Shown here: piece by piece, positions 1-7,819 of the stretch | Layout of the letters: the number at the start of each line of letters is the position of its first letter | How positions within the stretch are numbered: position 1 is the first letter of the stretch | Source: Sipunculus nudus | Lineage: Eukaryota > Annelida > Sipuncula > Golfingiida > Sipunculidae | Assembly (NCBI GenBank): GCA_026874595.1 | Contig: JAPPUL010000062.1 | Location: 1 to 64,000, forward strand | DNA length: 64,000 nucleotides | Reading direction: 5' to 3' | Translations under genes and position numbers: made by a program | The notes under the pieces: model-generated | Told to the model about the DNA's origin: nothing | The model's database searches: none | What the model saw: the letters and a program-made list of their open reading frames with translations, nothing else

Positions 1-1100
1 AGGACAGTATATGGCTTATTATACACAGGCAAATAGTGTTTTTGGACCACCTCAATCTCTACCAGACTCATCACACACACCTGGTTTGGCTATCATTGCA
101 ATCCATTTACACCCACTGGCTGGAATCTCAAAGCATTTGGTTCAAATCCCTCAGAAAAAAAAATTAGGGCCAGTTTGAATTTCCAAATCTGGACACAGTG
201 GACATAGTGATATACAGAAAAAAATCCATTTTTTTCCCCTCAAATCTGTACTGATGGTCCCCACAAACCTGGTTTTTGGTGTCATTAGGCCCAGTTTAGT
301 GTGTATATACAGGGAAAACAAGATAATATTACCCTGTTCCCACAAACAAAAATTTCATGCCCCCAGAAAACCTGATTTCAGGCCAGTTTATGCTTATACA
401 CAGTCAAATAGGTTCTGGCCCCTCCTCATCCCCACAAAACTCAACACACACTCCTGGTTTTGGGTATCATTGCAATCCATTTACACCCACTGGCTGGCAT
501 CACCAAGCATTTGGCTCAACTCCCTCAGAAAAAAAATTAGGGCCAGTTTGAATTTTCCAAATCTGGGACACAGTGAACATAGTGATTATACAGAGAAAAT
601 CCATTTCCCCCCCTCAAATCTGTACTGATGGTCCCACAAAACCTAGTTTTTGGTGTCATTAGGCCCAGTTTAGGGTGTATATACAGGTAAAACAAGATTA
701 TATTACCCTGTTCCCACAAACAAAAAATTTCATGCCCCCAGAAACCTGATTTCAGGCCAGTTTTATGCTTATACACAGTCAAATAGGTTCTGGGCCCCCT
801 TCATATCCACAAAAACTCAACACACACTCCTGGTTTGGGTATCATTGCAATCCATTTACACCCACTGGCTGGCATCACCAAGCATTTTGGCTCAACTCCC
901 TCAGAAAAAAAAATTAGGGCCAGTTTTGAATTCCCAAATCTGGACACAGTGAACATAGTGATATACAGGGAAAATCCATTTTTTTTTACCTCAAATCTGT
1001 AATGATGGTCCCCTAAAACATGGTTTAGGTGTCATTAGGCCCAATTTAAGGTGTATATACAGGGAAACAAGATAATATTACCCTGTTGACCACAAAACAA
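1..1100 (+). other. Insertion-rich low-accuracy copy of the satellite
   Basis: Position 1 aligns with 7966 and position 1417 with 9354, so this stretch is 28 bases longer than its counterpart. The extra bases are one-base extensions of homopolymers (for example TTTT to TTTTT near 44, CCC to CCCC near 259, AAA to AAAA near 315) plus a few single insertions. I saw no substitutions. The excess stops abruptly near 1,100. This is what an unpolished end of a long-read contig looks like, so reading frames here should not be trusted. Confidence 0.8.
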
Positions 1101-2580
1101 GAATTTCAAGCCCCCAGAAACCTGATTTCAGGCCAGTTTATGCTTATACACAGTCAGATAGGTTCTGGCCCCCCTCATCTCCACAAAACTCAACACACAC
1201 ACCTGGTTTGGTATCATTGCAATCCATTTACACCCACTGGCTGGCATCACCAAGCATTTGGCTCAACTCCCTCAGAAAAAAAATTAGGGCCAGTTTGAAT
1301 TTCCAAATCTGGACACAGTGAACATAGTGATATACAGAGAAAATCCATTTCCCCCCCTCAAATCTGTACTGATGGTCCCACAAACCTAGTTTTGGTGTCA
1401 TTAGGCCCAGTTTAGGGTGTATATACAGGTAAACAAGATTATATTACCCTGTTCCCACAAACAAAAATTTCATGCCCCCAGAAACCTGATTTCAGGCCAG
1501 TTTATGCTTATACACAGTCAAATAGGTTCTGGCCCCCTTCATATCCACAAAACTCAACACACACTCCTGGTTTGGGTATCATTGCAATCCATTTACACCC
1601 ACTGGCTGGCATCACCAAGCATTTGGCTCAACTCCCTCAGAAAAAAAATTAGGGCCAGTTTGAATTCCCAAATCTGGACACAGTGAACATAGTGATATAC
1701 AGGGAAAATCCATTTTTTTTACCTCAAATCTGTAATGATGGTCCCTAAAACATGGTTTAGGTGTCATTAGGCCCAATTTAAGGTGTATATACAGGGAAAC
1801 AAGATAATATTACCCTGTTGACACAAACAAGAATTTCAAGCCCCCAGAAACCTGATTTCAGGCCAGTTTATGCTTATACACAGTCAGATAGGTTCTGGCC
1901 CCCCTCATCTCCACAAAACTCAACACACACACCTGGTTTGGTATCATTGCAATCCATTTACACCCACTGGCTGGTATCTCAAAGCATTTGGCTCAACTCC
2001 ATCAGAAAAAAAATTAGGACCAGTTTGAATTTCCAAATCTGGACACAGTGAACATAGTGATATACAGATAAAATCCATTTTTCCCCCTCAAATCTGTACT
2101 GATGGTCCCACAAACCTGGTTTTGGTGTCATTAGGCCCAGTTTAGGGTGTATATACAGGGAAACAAGAAAATATTACCCTGTTCCCACAAACAAAAATTT
2201 CATTCCCCCAGAAACCTGATTTCAGGCCAGTTTATGCTTATACACAGTCAAATAGGTTCTGGCCTCCTTCATCTCCACCAGACTCTTCACAAACACCTGG
2301 CTTGGGTTTCATTGCAATCCATTCACACCCACTGGCTGGCATCTCCAAGCATATAGCTCAACTTCTTCAGAAAAAAATATAGACCACTTTAAAGTTTATC
2401 AAATCTGGACATAGTGGTTTATGCAGAAATCAATTGTTCTGATCTCAAATCTGAAATAGTGGTCATAGAACATTGGTTGGTTCTTGTATGATTTTATTCA
2501 ATTTACAATCAATTTGCAGGAAAACCTGGCATTTTATTTTACTTCAATACACCAACAATAAACAATCTAAGGACAAGTGA

Positions 2581-2778
2581 ACAGGCTACCATACATATCT
2601 TAGGGAAAGGAAAACAGCAAAGGTTGTTTACATTGAGGACACATGGCAACCAGGTGGTTGGCGCTGGTCTGTGAAGCTTACGAAGCAGCAATCAAAGGAA
2701 GACGATAACAACACAATAGAAGTCTTCTTCATGGGCCATCGCACACCCATAGAACACGGCTCCAACTGTCAAGTGTAA
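2581..2778 (+). pseudogene. Possible captured terminal exon, 65 codons to stop
   Basis: This open stretch has no ATG near its start. It follows an in-frame TGA (2578-2580) and ends at TAA (2776-2778). The translation looks unusually protein-like for this window: it contains EDTWQPGGWRWSVKL, then a charged KQQSKEDDNN stretch, then EVFFMGHRTPIEHG, and ends NCQV. A plausible splice acceptor, ATATCTTAG, lies at about 2596-2604, which would make this a 3' terminal exon entered in phase 2. It sits exactly between the end of the satellite and the start of the modular repeat M1. I do not recognise the family, and identical copies in every unit give no information on selection. It could be a gene fragment carried along when the unit formed, a leftover of a transposon protein, or chance. 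Confidence 0.35.
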
Positions 2779-3467
2779 TGCCCCTGCCGACATTTACTAT
2801 CACATACTGCCGCCACTTATGGTCACGGCAATAGGATGTACTTTTTTATTTGAAGAAAAAACGATCCCAGATTTGACGAAACTTACAATATAAACACATA
2901 ATGTGACCGAGAGTGTTAGACGCTATCGAATGCTGAAAACTAAAGGTCTTCAGCATTAAAATAACAGAATTATAGGCGTATCTTTGAATGGTCCCATGTT
3001 CTCGTTTGACAAGAAATGATGCGAGATATGACGAGATATTCAATTTTGTCACTTCAAACTAGTCAAGTGAATCTTGAACAATAGAAAAATAAAATCTCTG
3101 GCATTCAAATGACAGAGATATAGACATTTGTTCGAATTCTCGAATATTCTCATTTGGCGGGAGATGGTACGAGATGTGGCGAGATATAAGTTATTATCTT
3201 GTTAAGCTCCCAAAACGCAACAAAATGCTGAAAACTGCTCCTCTTTAGCCGAAAAGGTGACCAAGTTATATGCATTTCTGTGAAATCTCGTAATTTCTCG
3301 TTTGACGGAAAACAGAGCGAGATTCTACGAGACTTGCAATTAACTGCATTAGTGGGAAGGGAATGCTACCTCATGCAGAAAACTAGACACTTGTAGTATA
3401 AATATTAACAGAGATAGAAGCAAAAAACTTATTATTTTCAGATTGCCAAGTTTTACCCCAAAACTTG

Positions 3468-3481
3468 CTTACCATGGTAAC
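3468..3481. promoter_or_regulatory. RFX X-box-like palindrome, M1 first
   Basis: CTTACCATGGTAAC, one base from the perfect 14-bp palindrome GTTACCATGGTAAC. Published RFX/DAF-19 X-boxes follow GTNRCC-AT-RGYAAC. Motif match only; no linked promoter is visible. Confidence 0.4.
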
Positions 3482-3612
3482 AGCAGCGCAAAGCTACATG
3501 TAGGCAGGAATAAGCCGACGATCCTAGTTTCAGATAAGACAGTAAACATTGTGCCACGTTTAATATTTTTTTTGGTATTGCAGAAAAATGGTAAGTTGCA
3601 GTGTTTCCAGTA

Positions 3613-3629
3613 CCACGCCCCCTGGTGGC
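3613..3629 (-). promoter_or_regulatory. CTCF-like site, M1
   Basis: CCACGCCCCCTGGTGGC. Its reverse complement, GCCACCAGGGGGCGTGG, is very close to the vertebrate CTCF core (CCACCAGGGGGCGC). Binding in this organism is not shown. Confidence 0.4.
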
Positions 3630-3912
3630 TAATTTCAAAAAATGAAAAAACAAGTTCGAGATAATACAGAACAACAGAAAATATGTCACTTTCAGAACCT
3701 TAGCTGTAAAACTGCCACCTGTAAATCGTATTTAATGAAATCTCGAAAAGTCTCATTTGACGACAAATGGCACGAGATTTTGCGAGACTTACATTAATTT
3801 CGCATAGAGCATATTAAATGCTACGCAATACAAAAAACTAGACCTCTCTAACTTGAATAATGAGAAATTTGGAGGGAAATTTTCGAATTTTCTGAATTTC
3901 CCCCAAAAATAC

Positions 3913-3926
3913 GTTACCATGGTAAC
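3913..3926. promoter_or_regulatory. Perfect RFX X-box palindrome, M1 second
   Basis: GTTACCATGGTAAC, a perfect 14-bp palindrome and an ideal X-box. It recurs in all later units (for example 11850-11863) and lies 142 bp upstream of the nuclear-receptor half-site cluster. Confidence 0.45.
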
Positions 3927-4054
3927 CATTGACCGGAAAAATTTGCCAGCACTTGGAAAGCTAACATAGTGAGGAATAAAATGAGCTACAGATTATGCGG
4001 CTACGATTATTATTGACGAACATATGAAGAAAATAAAGATTTTAGGTTTTTTGG

Positions 4055-4079
4055 TGACCCTGACCTTGACCTTTGACCG
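4055..4079 (-). promoter_or_regulatory. Nuclear-receptor half-site cluster, M1
   Basis: Four tandem half-sites: TGACCC (4055), TGACCT (4061), TGACCT (4067), a one-base spacer, then TGACCG (4074). Read on the minus strand, the last three form a DR1 arrangement (AGGTCA-like repeats spaced by one base) followed by TCAAGGTCA, the extended half-site known for NR5A and ERR receptors. Confidence 0.4.
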
Positions 4080-4180
4080 ATCATGACCAAAAACAATAGG
4101 CTCCGAGGAGAACCAATCTTACACTTGATGCATAAGTTTCAGAGCGATTGCTTAAAAACTGTGGCCTCTAGCGCGTGTAC

Positions 4181-4224
4181 ATACAGACAAACAGACAGAC
4201 AAACAAACAAACAAACAAACAAAC
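4181..4224 (+). repeat. CAGA/CAAA microsatellite
   Basis: Alternating CAAACAGA then six AAAC units closing the M1 element. Its counterpart in U7 (59644-59683) is where the whole array stops. Confidence 0.9.
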
Positions 4225-4243
4225 ATACGCGGGTGATCAACAT

Positions 4244-4343
4244 GCTTGCGAAAATCGAAGATTTCCGGCAAGCAACAAACAGACAAACAGACATCCGCGA
4301 CTGACCAACCAGCTTGCGAAAATCGAAGATTTCCGGCAAGCAA
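4244..4343 (+). repeat. Duplicated imperfect hairpin (2 x 32 bp, 68-bp spacing)
   Basis: The same 32-bp sequence occurs at 4244-4275 and 4312-4343. Each copy begins GCTTGC and ends GCAAGC(AA), with an inner AAATC-GAA-GATTT stem, so it can fold into an interrupted stem-loop. Related versions occur in the flank at 62214-62245 and, more degraded, at 63196-63227. The position beside a microsatellite tail suggests the end structure of a mobile repeat, but no target-site duplication could be defined. Confidence 0.6.
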
Positions 4344-4628
4344 TAAAGTCTGGACTGTGCCTCCAACATGTATGATCATAGATGGGGCCCGGAGAGGCCG
4401 TCACGCACCGCTGCACACGCCGGCCGCCCACCGTAGGGACCCTGCCGCCACTTGCGGCGACGGCACGTGTCTTCGTGGTTTGGCGAAAAACGGCGCGAGA
4501 TTTGACGAGACTAACAATGTGACCCCTGAATGTGACTGCGAGTGTCAGCCGCTATCCAGCGCTGCAAACCATGTGTCTGTAGCGTGAAAAATGACATAAT
4601 TATAGGCATTTCTTTGAATGGTCACGTG

Positions 4629-4645
4629 TTCTCGTTTCACGAGAA
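4629..4645. repeat. TTCTCGT/ACGAGAA hairpin, M2 first
   Basis: TTCTCGTTTCACGAGAA: a 7-bp perfect stem with a 3-nt loop, followed by GTGCGAGATATGACGAGAC. It directly follows an E-box-like CACGTG (4623-4628). Confidence 0.7.
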
Positions 4646-4802
4646 ACGGTGCGAGATATGACGAGACTTGCGATTGAATGACTAAGAACTAGAGGGATGC
4701 TGTCTAAGGCCAAACACCAGACCTTTCTATCGCAAATATCAACAGAGAGAGAAGCTGGAAAACTCCGAATTTTCAGATTGTCAAGTTTTACCCCAAAATT
4801 TG

Positions 4803-4816
4803 GTAACCATGGTAAC
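4803..4816. promoter_or_regulatory. RFX X-box-like site, M2
   Basis: GTAACCATGGTAAC, matching the X-box consensus at both half-sites. It lies 145 bp upstream of the M2 CTCF-like site, the same spacing as in M1 (3468 to 3613). Confidence 0.4.
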
Positions 4817-4947
4817 GGCAGCACAAAGCAACATGTGCGAAGGGATAAGCCAATGTTCCTAGTTTCAGATACGACCCAAAAAATGGTGTCACGTTTAATA
4901 TTTTTTGAGATATTGCAGAAAAATGATATGTTACAGTGTTTCATGTA

Positions 4948-4964
4948 CCACGCCCCCTGGTGGC
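4948..4964 (-). promoter_or_regulatory. CTCF-like site, M2
   Basis: Identical 17-bp core to the M1 site and in the same orientation, although the surrounding M1 and M2 sequence has diverged. Confidence 0.4.
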
Positions 4965-5084
4965 TATTTCCAAAAAATGAAAAATTGATTTCGAGATATT
5001 TCTAAACAACACAAAATATGTCATTTTCAAAGTCATAGTTTAAAAAATGCGACCTGTAAGCCATATTTAATGAAATCTCGAAAA

Positions 5085-5101
5085 TTCTCGTTTGACGAGA
5101 A
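5085..5101. repeat. TTCTCGT/ACGAGAA hairpin, M2 second
   Basis: TTCTCGTTTGACGAGAA: a 7-bp perfect stem with a 3-nt loop. The loop differs from the 4629 copy while the stem is kept. Degraded relatives occur at 3001, 3149, 3297, 3752, 62431 and 63705. Confidence 0.7.
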
Positions 5102-5399
5102 ATGGTGCGAGATTTTACGAGACTTTTACTTGTATGATAAAAAGCTTATTTAGTACTATATGATGCAAAAAACTAGAACTCTCTAGCTTTAAAAATGACA
5201 AAGTTAGAAAAATTAGGCCTTTTATTTTCGAAAATCATGAGATTTCCCCCAAAATGTGTAACCATAGAAACAGCAGATTTCAGCAACATATACATCAGAA
5301 GAAAGGCCTTGGAATGCCGATTAAAATGAGCCATGTTTGAAGTGGCTATGACAAATAGTAATGGAGATATGAAGAAAAGAGCACTTTAGGAACTTTTGA

Positions 5400-5424
5400 T
5401 GACCTTGACCTTGACCTTTGACCT
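5400..5424 (-). promoter_or_regulatory. Perfect four-half-site nuclear-receptor cluster, M2
   Basis: TGACCT at 5400, 5406, 5412 and 5419, with one T between the last two. On the minus strand this reads a perfect DR1 (AGGTCAAAGGTCA) followed by two directly abutting AGGTCA repeats. All four half-sites match consensus. Confidence 0.45.
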
Positions 5425-5523
5425 ATATTGCCCCAAAACAATAGGCTTCTTGCATTTTTGATTCTACACAAACTGTGAAAGTTTGAAAGCGATGGGATGA
5501 AAATTGCGACCTGTAGAGACTGG

Positions 5524-5550
5524 ACAGACAAACAAACAAACAAACAAACA
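5524..5550 (+). repeat. CAAA microsatellite, M2 tail
   Basis: Short CAGA/CAAA run closing M2, followed by CAGACTAGATGACC. A nearly identical continuation follows the array junction at 59683. Confidence 0.85.
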
Positions 5551-5557
5551 GACTAGA

Positions 5558-5570
5558 TGACCTGAGGTCA
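5558..5570. promoter_or_regulatory. Everted AGGTCA palindrome / small hairpin
   Basis: TGACCTGAGGTCA, a perfect palindrome around one G immediately after the CAAA tail and CTAGA. It could be a nuclear-receptor ER1-type site, or simply the terminal hairpin of a mobile repeat. The array-junction sequence at 59690-59702 has a related hairpin (CGACCATAGGTCG) in the same context, which favours the second reading. Confidence 0.35.
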
Positions 5571-5740
5571 CGCGCTTGCCGGAAGTGACCGGAAATAAGA
5601 CAGCGAAATAGATGGACAGTTACTAGGCAGACAGACAGACAGGGAACATTCGGATCTGATCAAATGAAAAACCTCTATCATGGGGGAAACAGTAGCACAT
5701 ATGAATAAGGTCTTGCTGATTTTCAAAAGTCAAAGAGGAG

Positions 5741-5742
<2 letters not shown>

Positions 5743-5794
<52 letters not shown>
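5743..5794 (+). repeat. (GACA)13 microsatellite, U0
   Basis: Thirteen perfect GACA units. All complete units have nine (for example 13680-13715). This fully accounts for the 16-bp length difference between U0 and the others outside the insertion-rich first 1.1 kb. Confidence 0.97.
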
Positions 5795-5796
<2 letters not shown>

Positions 5797-5959
5797 GACA
5801 CATTATTAGTGTTATTATTAGTAGCTATCCTGTACAGGACAATCCATTTTTGACAGAAATAAAAAATAATACAAATCCAACTGAATACTTCTTCTATTCT
5901 TGAGTGCTGGAAATAAGAAAAAGCGATGAAAATGAAACTTGAAGAGTTGAACGTCCAGA

Positions 5960-6013
5960 ATGCCGAAACGCAAGCGCAGCCGCGTTCGTGTTAGACAGAG
6001 ACCCGACCTCTAG
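5960..6013 (+). other. Short basic ATG frame (17 aa) ending at a donor-like site
   Basis: ATG at 5960 opens MPKRKRSRVRVRQRPDL, stopping at TAG (6011-6013). The stop codon is directly followed by GTAACA, so TAG|GTAACA also resembles a splice donor. The PKRKR start resembles a nuclear localisation signal. It is short enough to be chance. Confidence 0.15.
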
Positions 6014-6315
6014 GTAACAGAGACGTGACCTTTCATTCCTGGACATATAGGTCGGCCTGAGGACATCTTCAAGTCTGATGATGGCTTAAATTAGGGCTGT
6101 CCTTGAAGAAAAAAGGCAGTCGGTCAGCCTGCGTCCGGGAATTATAAAATTCCAAGAAGTCCTGCCCATCACGGATTAACTGTAATGTCCCCTTGGTGTA
6201 GGTTATCTGTAATGTGAAATTTAATATATTTTAAAAATTGGAATCTTTGGTTAAAAAAGGAGAGACTTTTAAGGAGTCTGAAGTGGTAAGTAATAAGATA
6301 AAAAAATTTGAGGCC

Positions 6316-6603
6316 CTAGTTCCGTGGTGGGTTAGGACTTGATATATAAAAATATATTCTGGCATGAGAGAGGGGTGCTGTCCAATTTTTTGGCGCCTGC
6401 CGCACGTTTGTGAATAAAACGGTACGTTTGACACGGGCGCGATGGAAATTTAAGAGGAAAGGTAGTAATCCCAAGCCGTAGTTGAATTGTTTTGACCCCA
6501 GAGTATGCAGTCCTGGCTTAAATAGGCATGGGACGGGCTCTTTTTTATACCCGGAACGCCAGAAGAGGCTGGAGATTGAATGAAGGATTGGGCCAGTTTT
6601 CAT
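6316..6603 (-). CDS. Hypothetical 95-codon frame with KKEPVP motif
   Basis: ATG at 6603 reading leftwards for 95 codons. Residues 4-46 align without gaps to a second minus-strand frame at 7298-7441. They share the pattern S-x-x-x-LF-x-RS-x-x-KKEPVP-x-x-F-x-x-G-x5-SKQ. Several conserved residues use different synonymous third bases in the two copies (L CTC/CTT, S TCC/TCA, K AAA/AAG, F TTT/TTC, G GGA/GGG, S TCA/TCC), a pattern expected under past coding constraint. No family is recognised, and no signal peptide or membrane segment is evident. Promoter and splice context are unknown. Identical copies occur in U1-U6. It may be a remnant of a mobile-element protein. Confidence 0.22.
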   Translation of the reverse strand: MKTGPILHSISSLFWRSGYKKEPVPCLFKPGLHTLGSKQFNYGLGLLPFLLNFHRARVKRTVLFTNVRQAPKNWTAPLSHARIYFYISSPNPPRN

Positions 6604-7297
6604 CCGAAAAACCTGGGAATTGGCAATTTAAAAAAATGACAGGGACCTTCTTAGCCCGTTCCAGCTCAGGGAACGGTCATTAGAATATTGTCGGGAATCC
6701 ATATTATCCTACCTGTGGGCTGGGACGGTCCAGAAAACCGCAATTATACGGGTATCCATAAAATTGTATGTCAATTTTTGTCATTAATAAATATATATAC
6801 ATCTATAACGCGGACAGCTGGAGAATTCGCGGAGAATTCATCATGATGATATTATTAAATGTGAGCAAAGGTACAATTTATGTTTTGTATCATATTTCCT
6901 TAAGAACCTGTAAATTTGATATCCTGCATGGTTTTGTTACGGTTTGCACAGTAAACTGTTGAAAAAATATATAGTGTTTAGCGTTTTCGTCTGATGTAAG
7001 ATCGGTAGTCAATGTTAGCTGGTGATTCAGATTGGTGTTAGTGGCAGTCCCACATTGTTTGCGCTGGTTATTATTTCGGTAATTTAACAGTGAATAAATG
7101 TCTTTAGAGTAATATAGTGGTAGATTTTAAATGATTTTAACGTGTAATTAAAAGTATCATTGCATATAAAATCTCTCCGTGAATTGTCCGGGAATTCCCC
7201 GCGTTTACATATAAACGCATTTACCAGCCGTATGAAAGTTTTTGTCCGCTTTCATAATGTTTGCCGTGCCCCGGACACAAATTTAAGACGAGATGGA

Positions 7298-7441
7298 CTA
7301 AACCCCGCCCCTGTAGGATTGTTTGGACTCTGAAGAAACGAACCCTCGCAGGAAATGCGGTGGGACGGGCTCTTTCTTATTCGATGAACGCTCGAAAAGA
7401 GTGGTGAATGATTGAAAAAATAGGGTCATTTTCACTGTCAT
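7298..7441 (-). pseudogene. Diverged relative of the KKEPVP frame (47 codons)
   Basis: ATG at 7441 to TAG at 7298. It shares the LF-x-RS...KKEPVP...SKQ pattern with 6316-6603 but stops where the other frame continues. A further in-frame stop lies just beyond, consistent with a broken copy. Confidence 0.2.
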
Positions 7442-7608
7442 CTTGAATAACGGAATAAATATTTTTTTAAAAATTCATAGAGACTTGGTCATCCAATAAC
7501 AGCAGAAAAAAATGTTCTTTCAAATGTTGTGTGGTGTCCATGGTACCCTCGCCCCACCGCCGGGATCCAAAGAGAAGCCTGGATTTTACTGCAAAAAAAA
7601 CACAAACA

Positions 7609-7632
7609 CCCCCCCCCCCCAAAAAAAAAAAA
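7609..7632 (+). repeat. C12-A12 homopolymer tract
   Basis: Twelve C followed by twelve A, flanked by A-rich sequence. Present at the same length in each complete unit I checked. Confidence 0.95.
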
Positions 7633-7819
7633 CAAAAACAAAAAAACTTTTATTCATTTTATTTTTATTTTTTATTACTGGATGTAATTGAATATCATGG
7701 TTTATTTATAAAAAAATAAGATGCAATTCATTGGATGAAAAGAGATTTTATTAAATATATTGATACAGTTTATAACAGTTTGATATTTGATTTTTTTTAA
7801 TTTATAGACAGACAATTTG

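Larger units (their letters stand above)
2785..4224 (+). repeat. Modular interspersed repeat, copy M1
   Basis: A ~1.44-kb element related to M2 (4376-5550) and to flank copies at 62290-63175. Order of recognisable parts: a CTGCCGCCACTT-type GC-rich start; three TCTCG/CGAGA hairpin cassettes spaced exactly 148 bp apart (3001, 3149, 3297); an X-box palindrome (3468-3481); a CTCF-like site (3613-3629); a fourth hairpin cassette (3752); a second X-box (3913-3926); a nuclear-receptor half-site cluster (4055-4079); and a CAGA/CAAA microsatellite tail. M1 has about 295 bp more than M2 between the first hairpin and the X-box, equal to two extra 148-bp cassettes. No protein-coding capacity is seen. 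It behaves like a non-autonomous repeat; the class is not recognised. Confidence 0.8.
4376..5550 (+). repeat. Modular interspersed repeat, copy M2
   Basis: Diverged second copy of the M1 element in the same orientation. It retains the GC-rich start (GGGGCCCGGAGAGGCC, CACGTG near 4466), the hairpin cassette (4629-4645), an X-box (4803-4816), a CTCF-like site (4948-4964), a second perfect hairpin (5085-5101), a degenerate X-box (5258-5271), the nuclear-receptor half-site cluster (5400-5424) and a CAAA tail (5524-5550). The hairpin-to-hairpin distance across the X-box/CTCF part is 456 bp, against 455 bp in M1, so module spacing is conserved despite base divergence. Confidence 0.8.
1..7819 (+). 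repeat. Macrosatellite unit U0 (left-truncated)
   Basis: Window position 1 aligns with position 7966 of the next unit, so 146 bp of the unit lie outside the window. The first ~1.1 kb carries about 28 extra bases relative to all other units, nearly all one-base homopolymer extensions; from about 1,100 onward it matches the others. Its GACA tract (5743-5794) has 13 units, against 9 elsewhere. Sub-features: satellite 1-2523, exon-like stretch 2581-2778, modular repeat M1 2785-4224 and M2 4376-5550, AT-rich tail 5795-7819. Confidence 0.95.
5795..7819. other. AT-rich unclassified segment of the unit
   Basis: About 2 kb between the GACA tract and the next satellite block, with no resemblance to M1/M2 or to the satellite. 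It contains a short ATG frame (5960-6013), a diverged internal duplication (6424-6603 and 7258-7441), a C12-A12 tract (7609-7632) and very AT-rich DNA from 7640 to 7815. No long terminal repeats, reverse transcriptase or transposase frame is visible. It could be unique host DNA trapped in the unit or a decayed mobile element. Confidence 0.6.

Noticed and set aside
254-628. 124-codon frame, the longest in the window
   Set aside because: It lies in the insertion-rich first 1.1 kb. The equivalent stretch of other units, lacking the extra bases, has a different and shorter frame. It exists because of frame-shifting homopolymer errors.
4083-4587. Overlapping frames rich in QTDRQTNKQTNK or CLFVCLFVCLSV
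   Set aside because: These translate the CAGA/CAAA microsatellite on the two strands; low-complexity artefacts.
4600-5005. 114-codon minus and 102-codon plus frames overlapping within M2
   Set aside because: Both cross hairpin, X-box and CTCF-like cores on opposite strands, and neither is kept in M1 or the flank copies.
6424-7441. Long terminal repeats of a retrotransposon
   Set aside because: The two similar segments 832 bp apart are only moderately alike, lack TG...CA ends, primer-binding site and polypurine tract, and enclose no polymerase frame.
7531-7719. 62-codon frame with proline/lysine runs
   Set aside because: It is generated by the C12-A12 tract; no conserved features.
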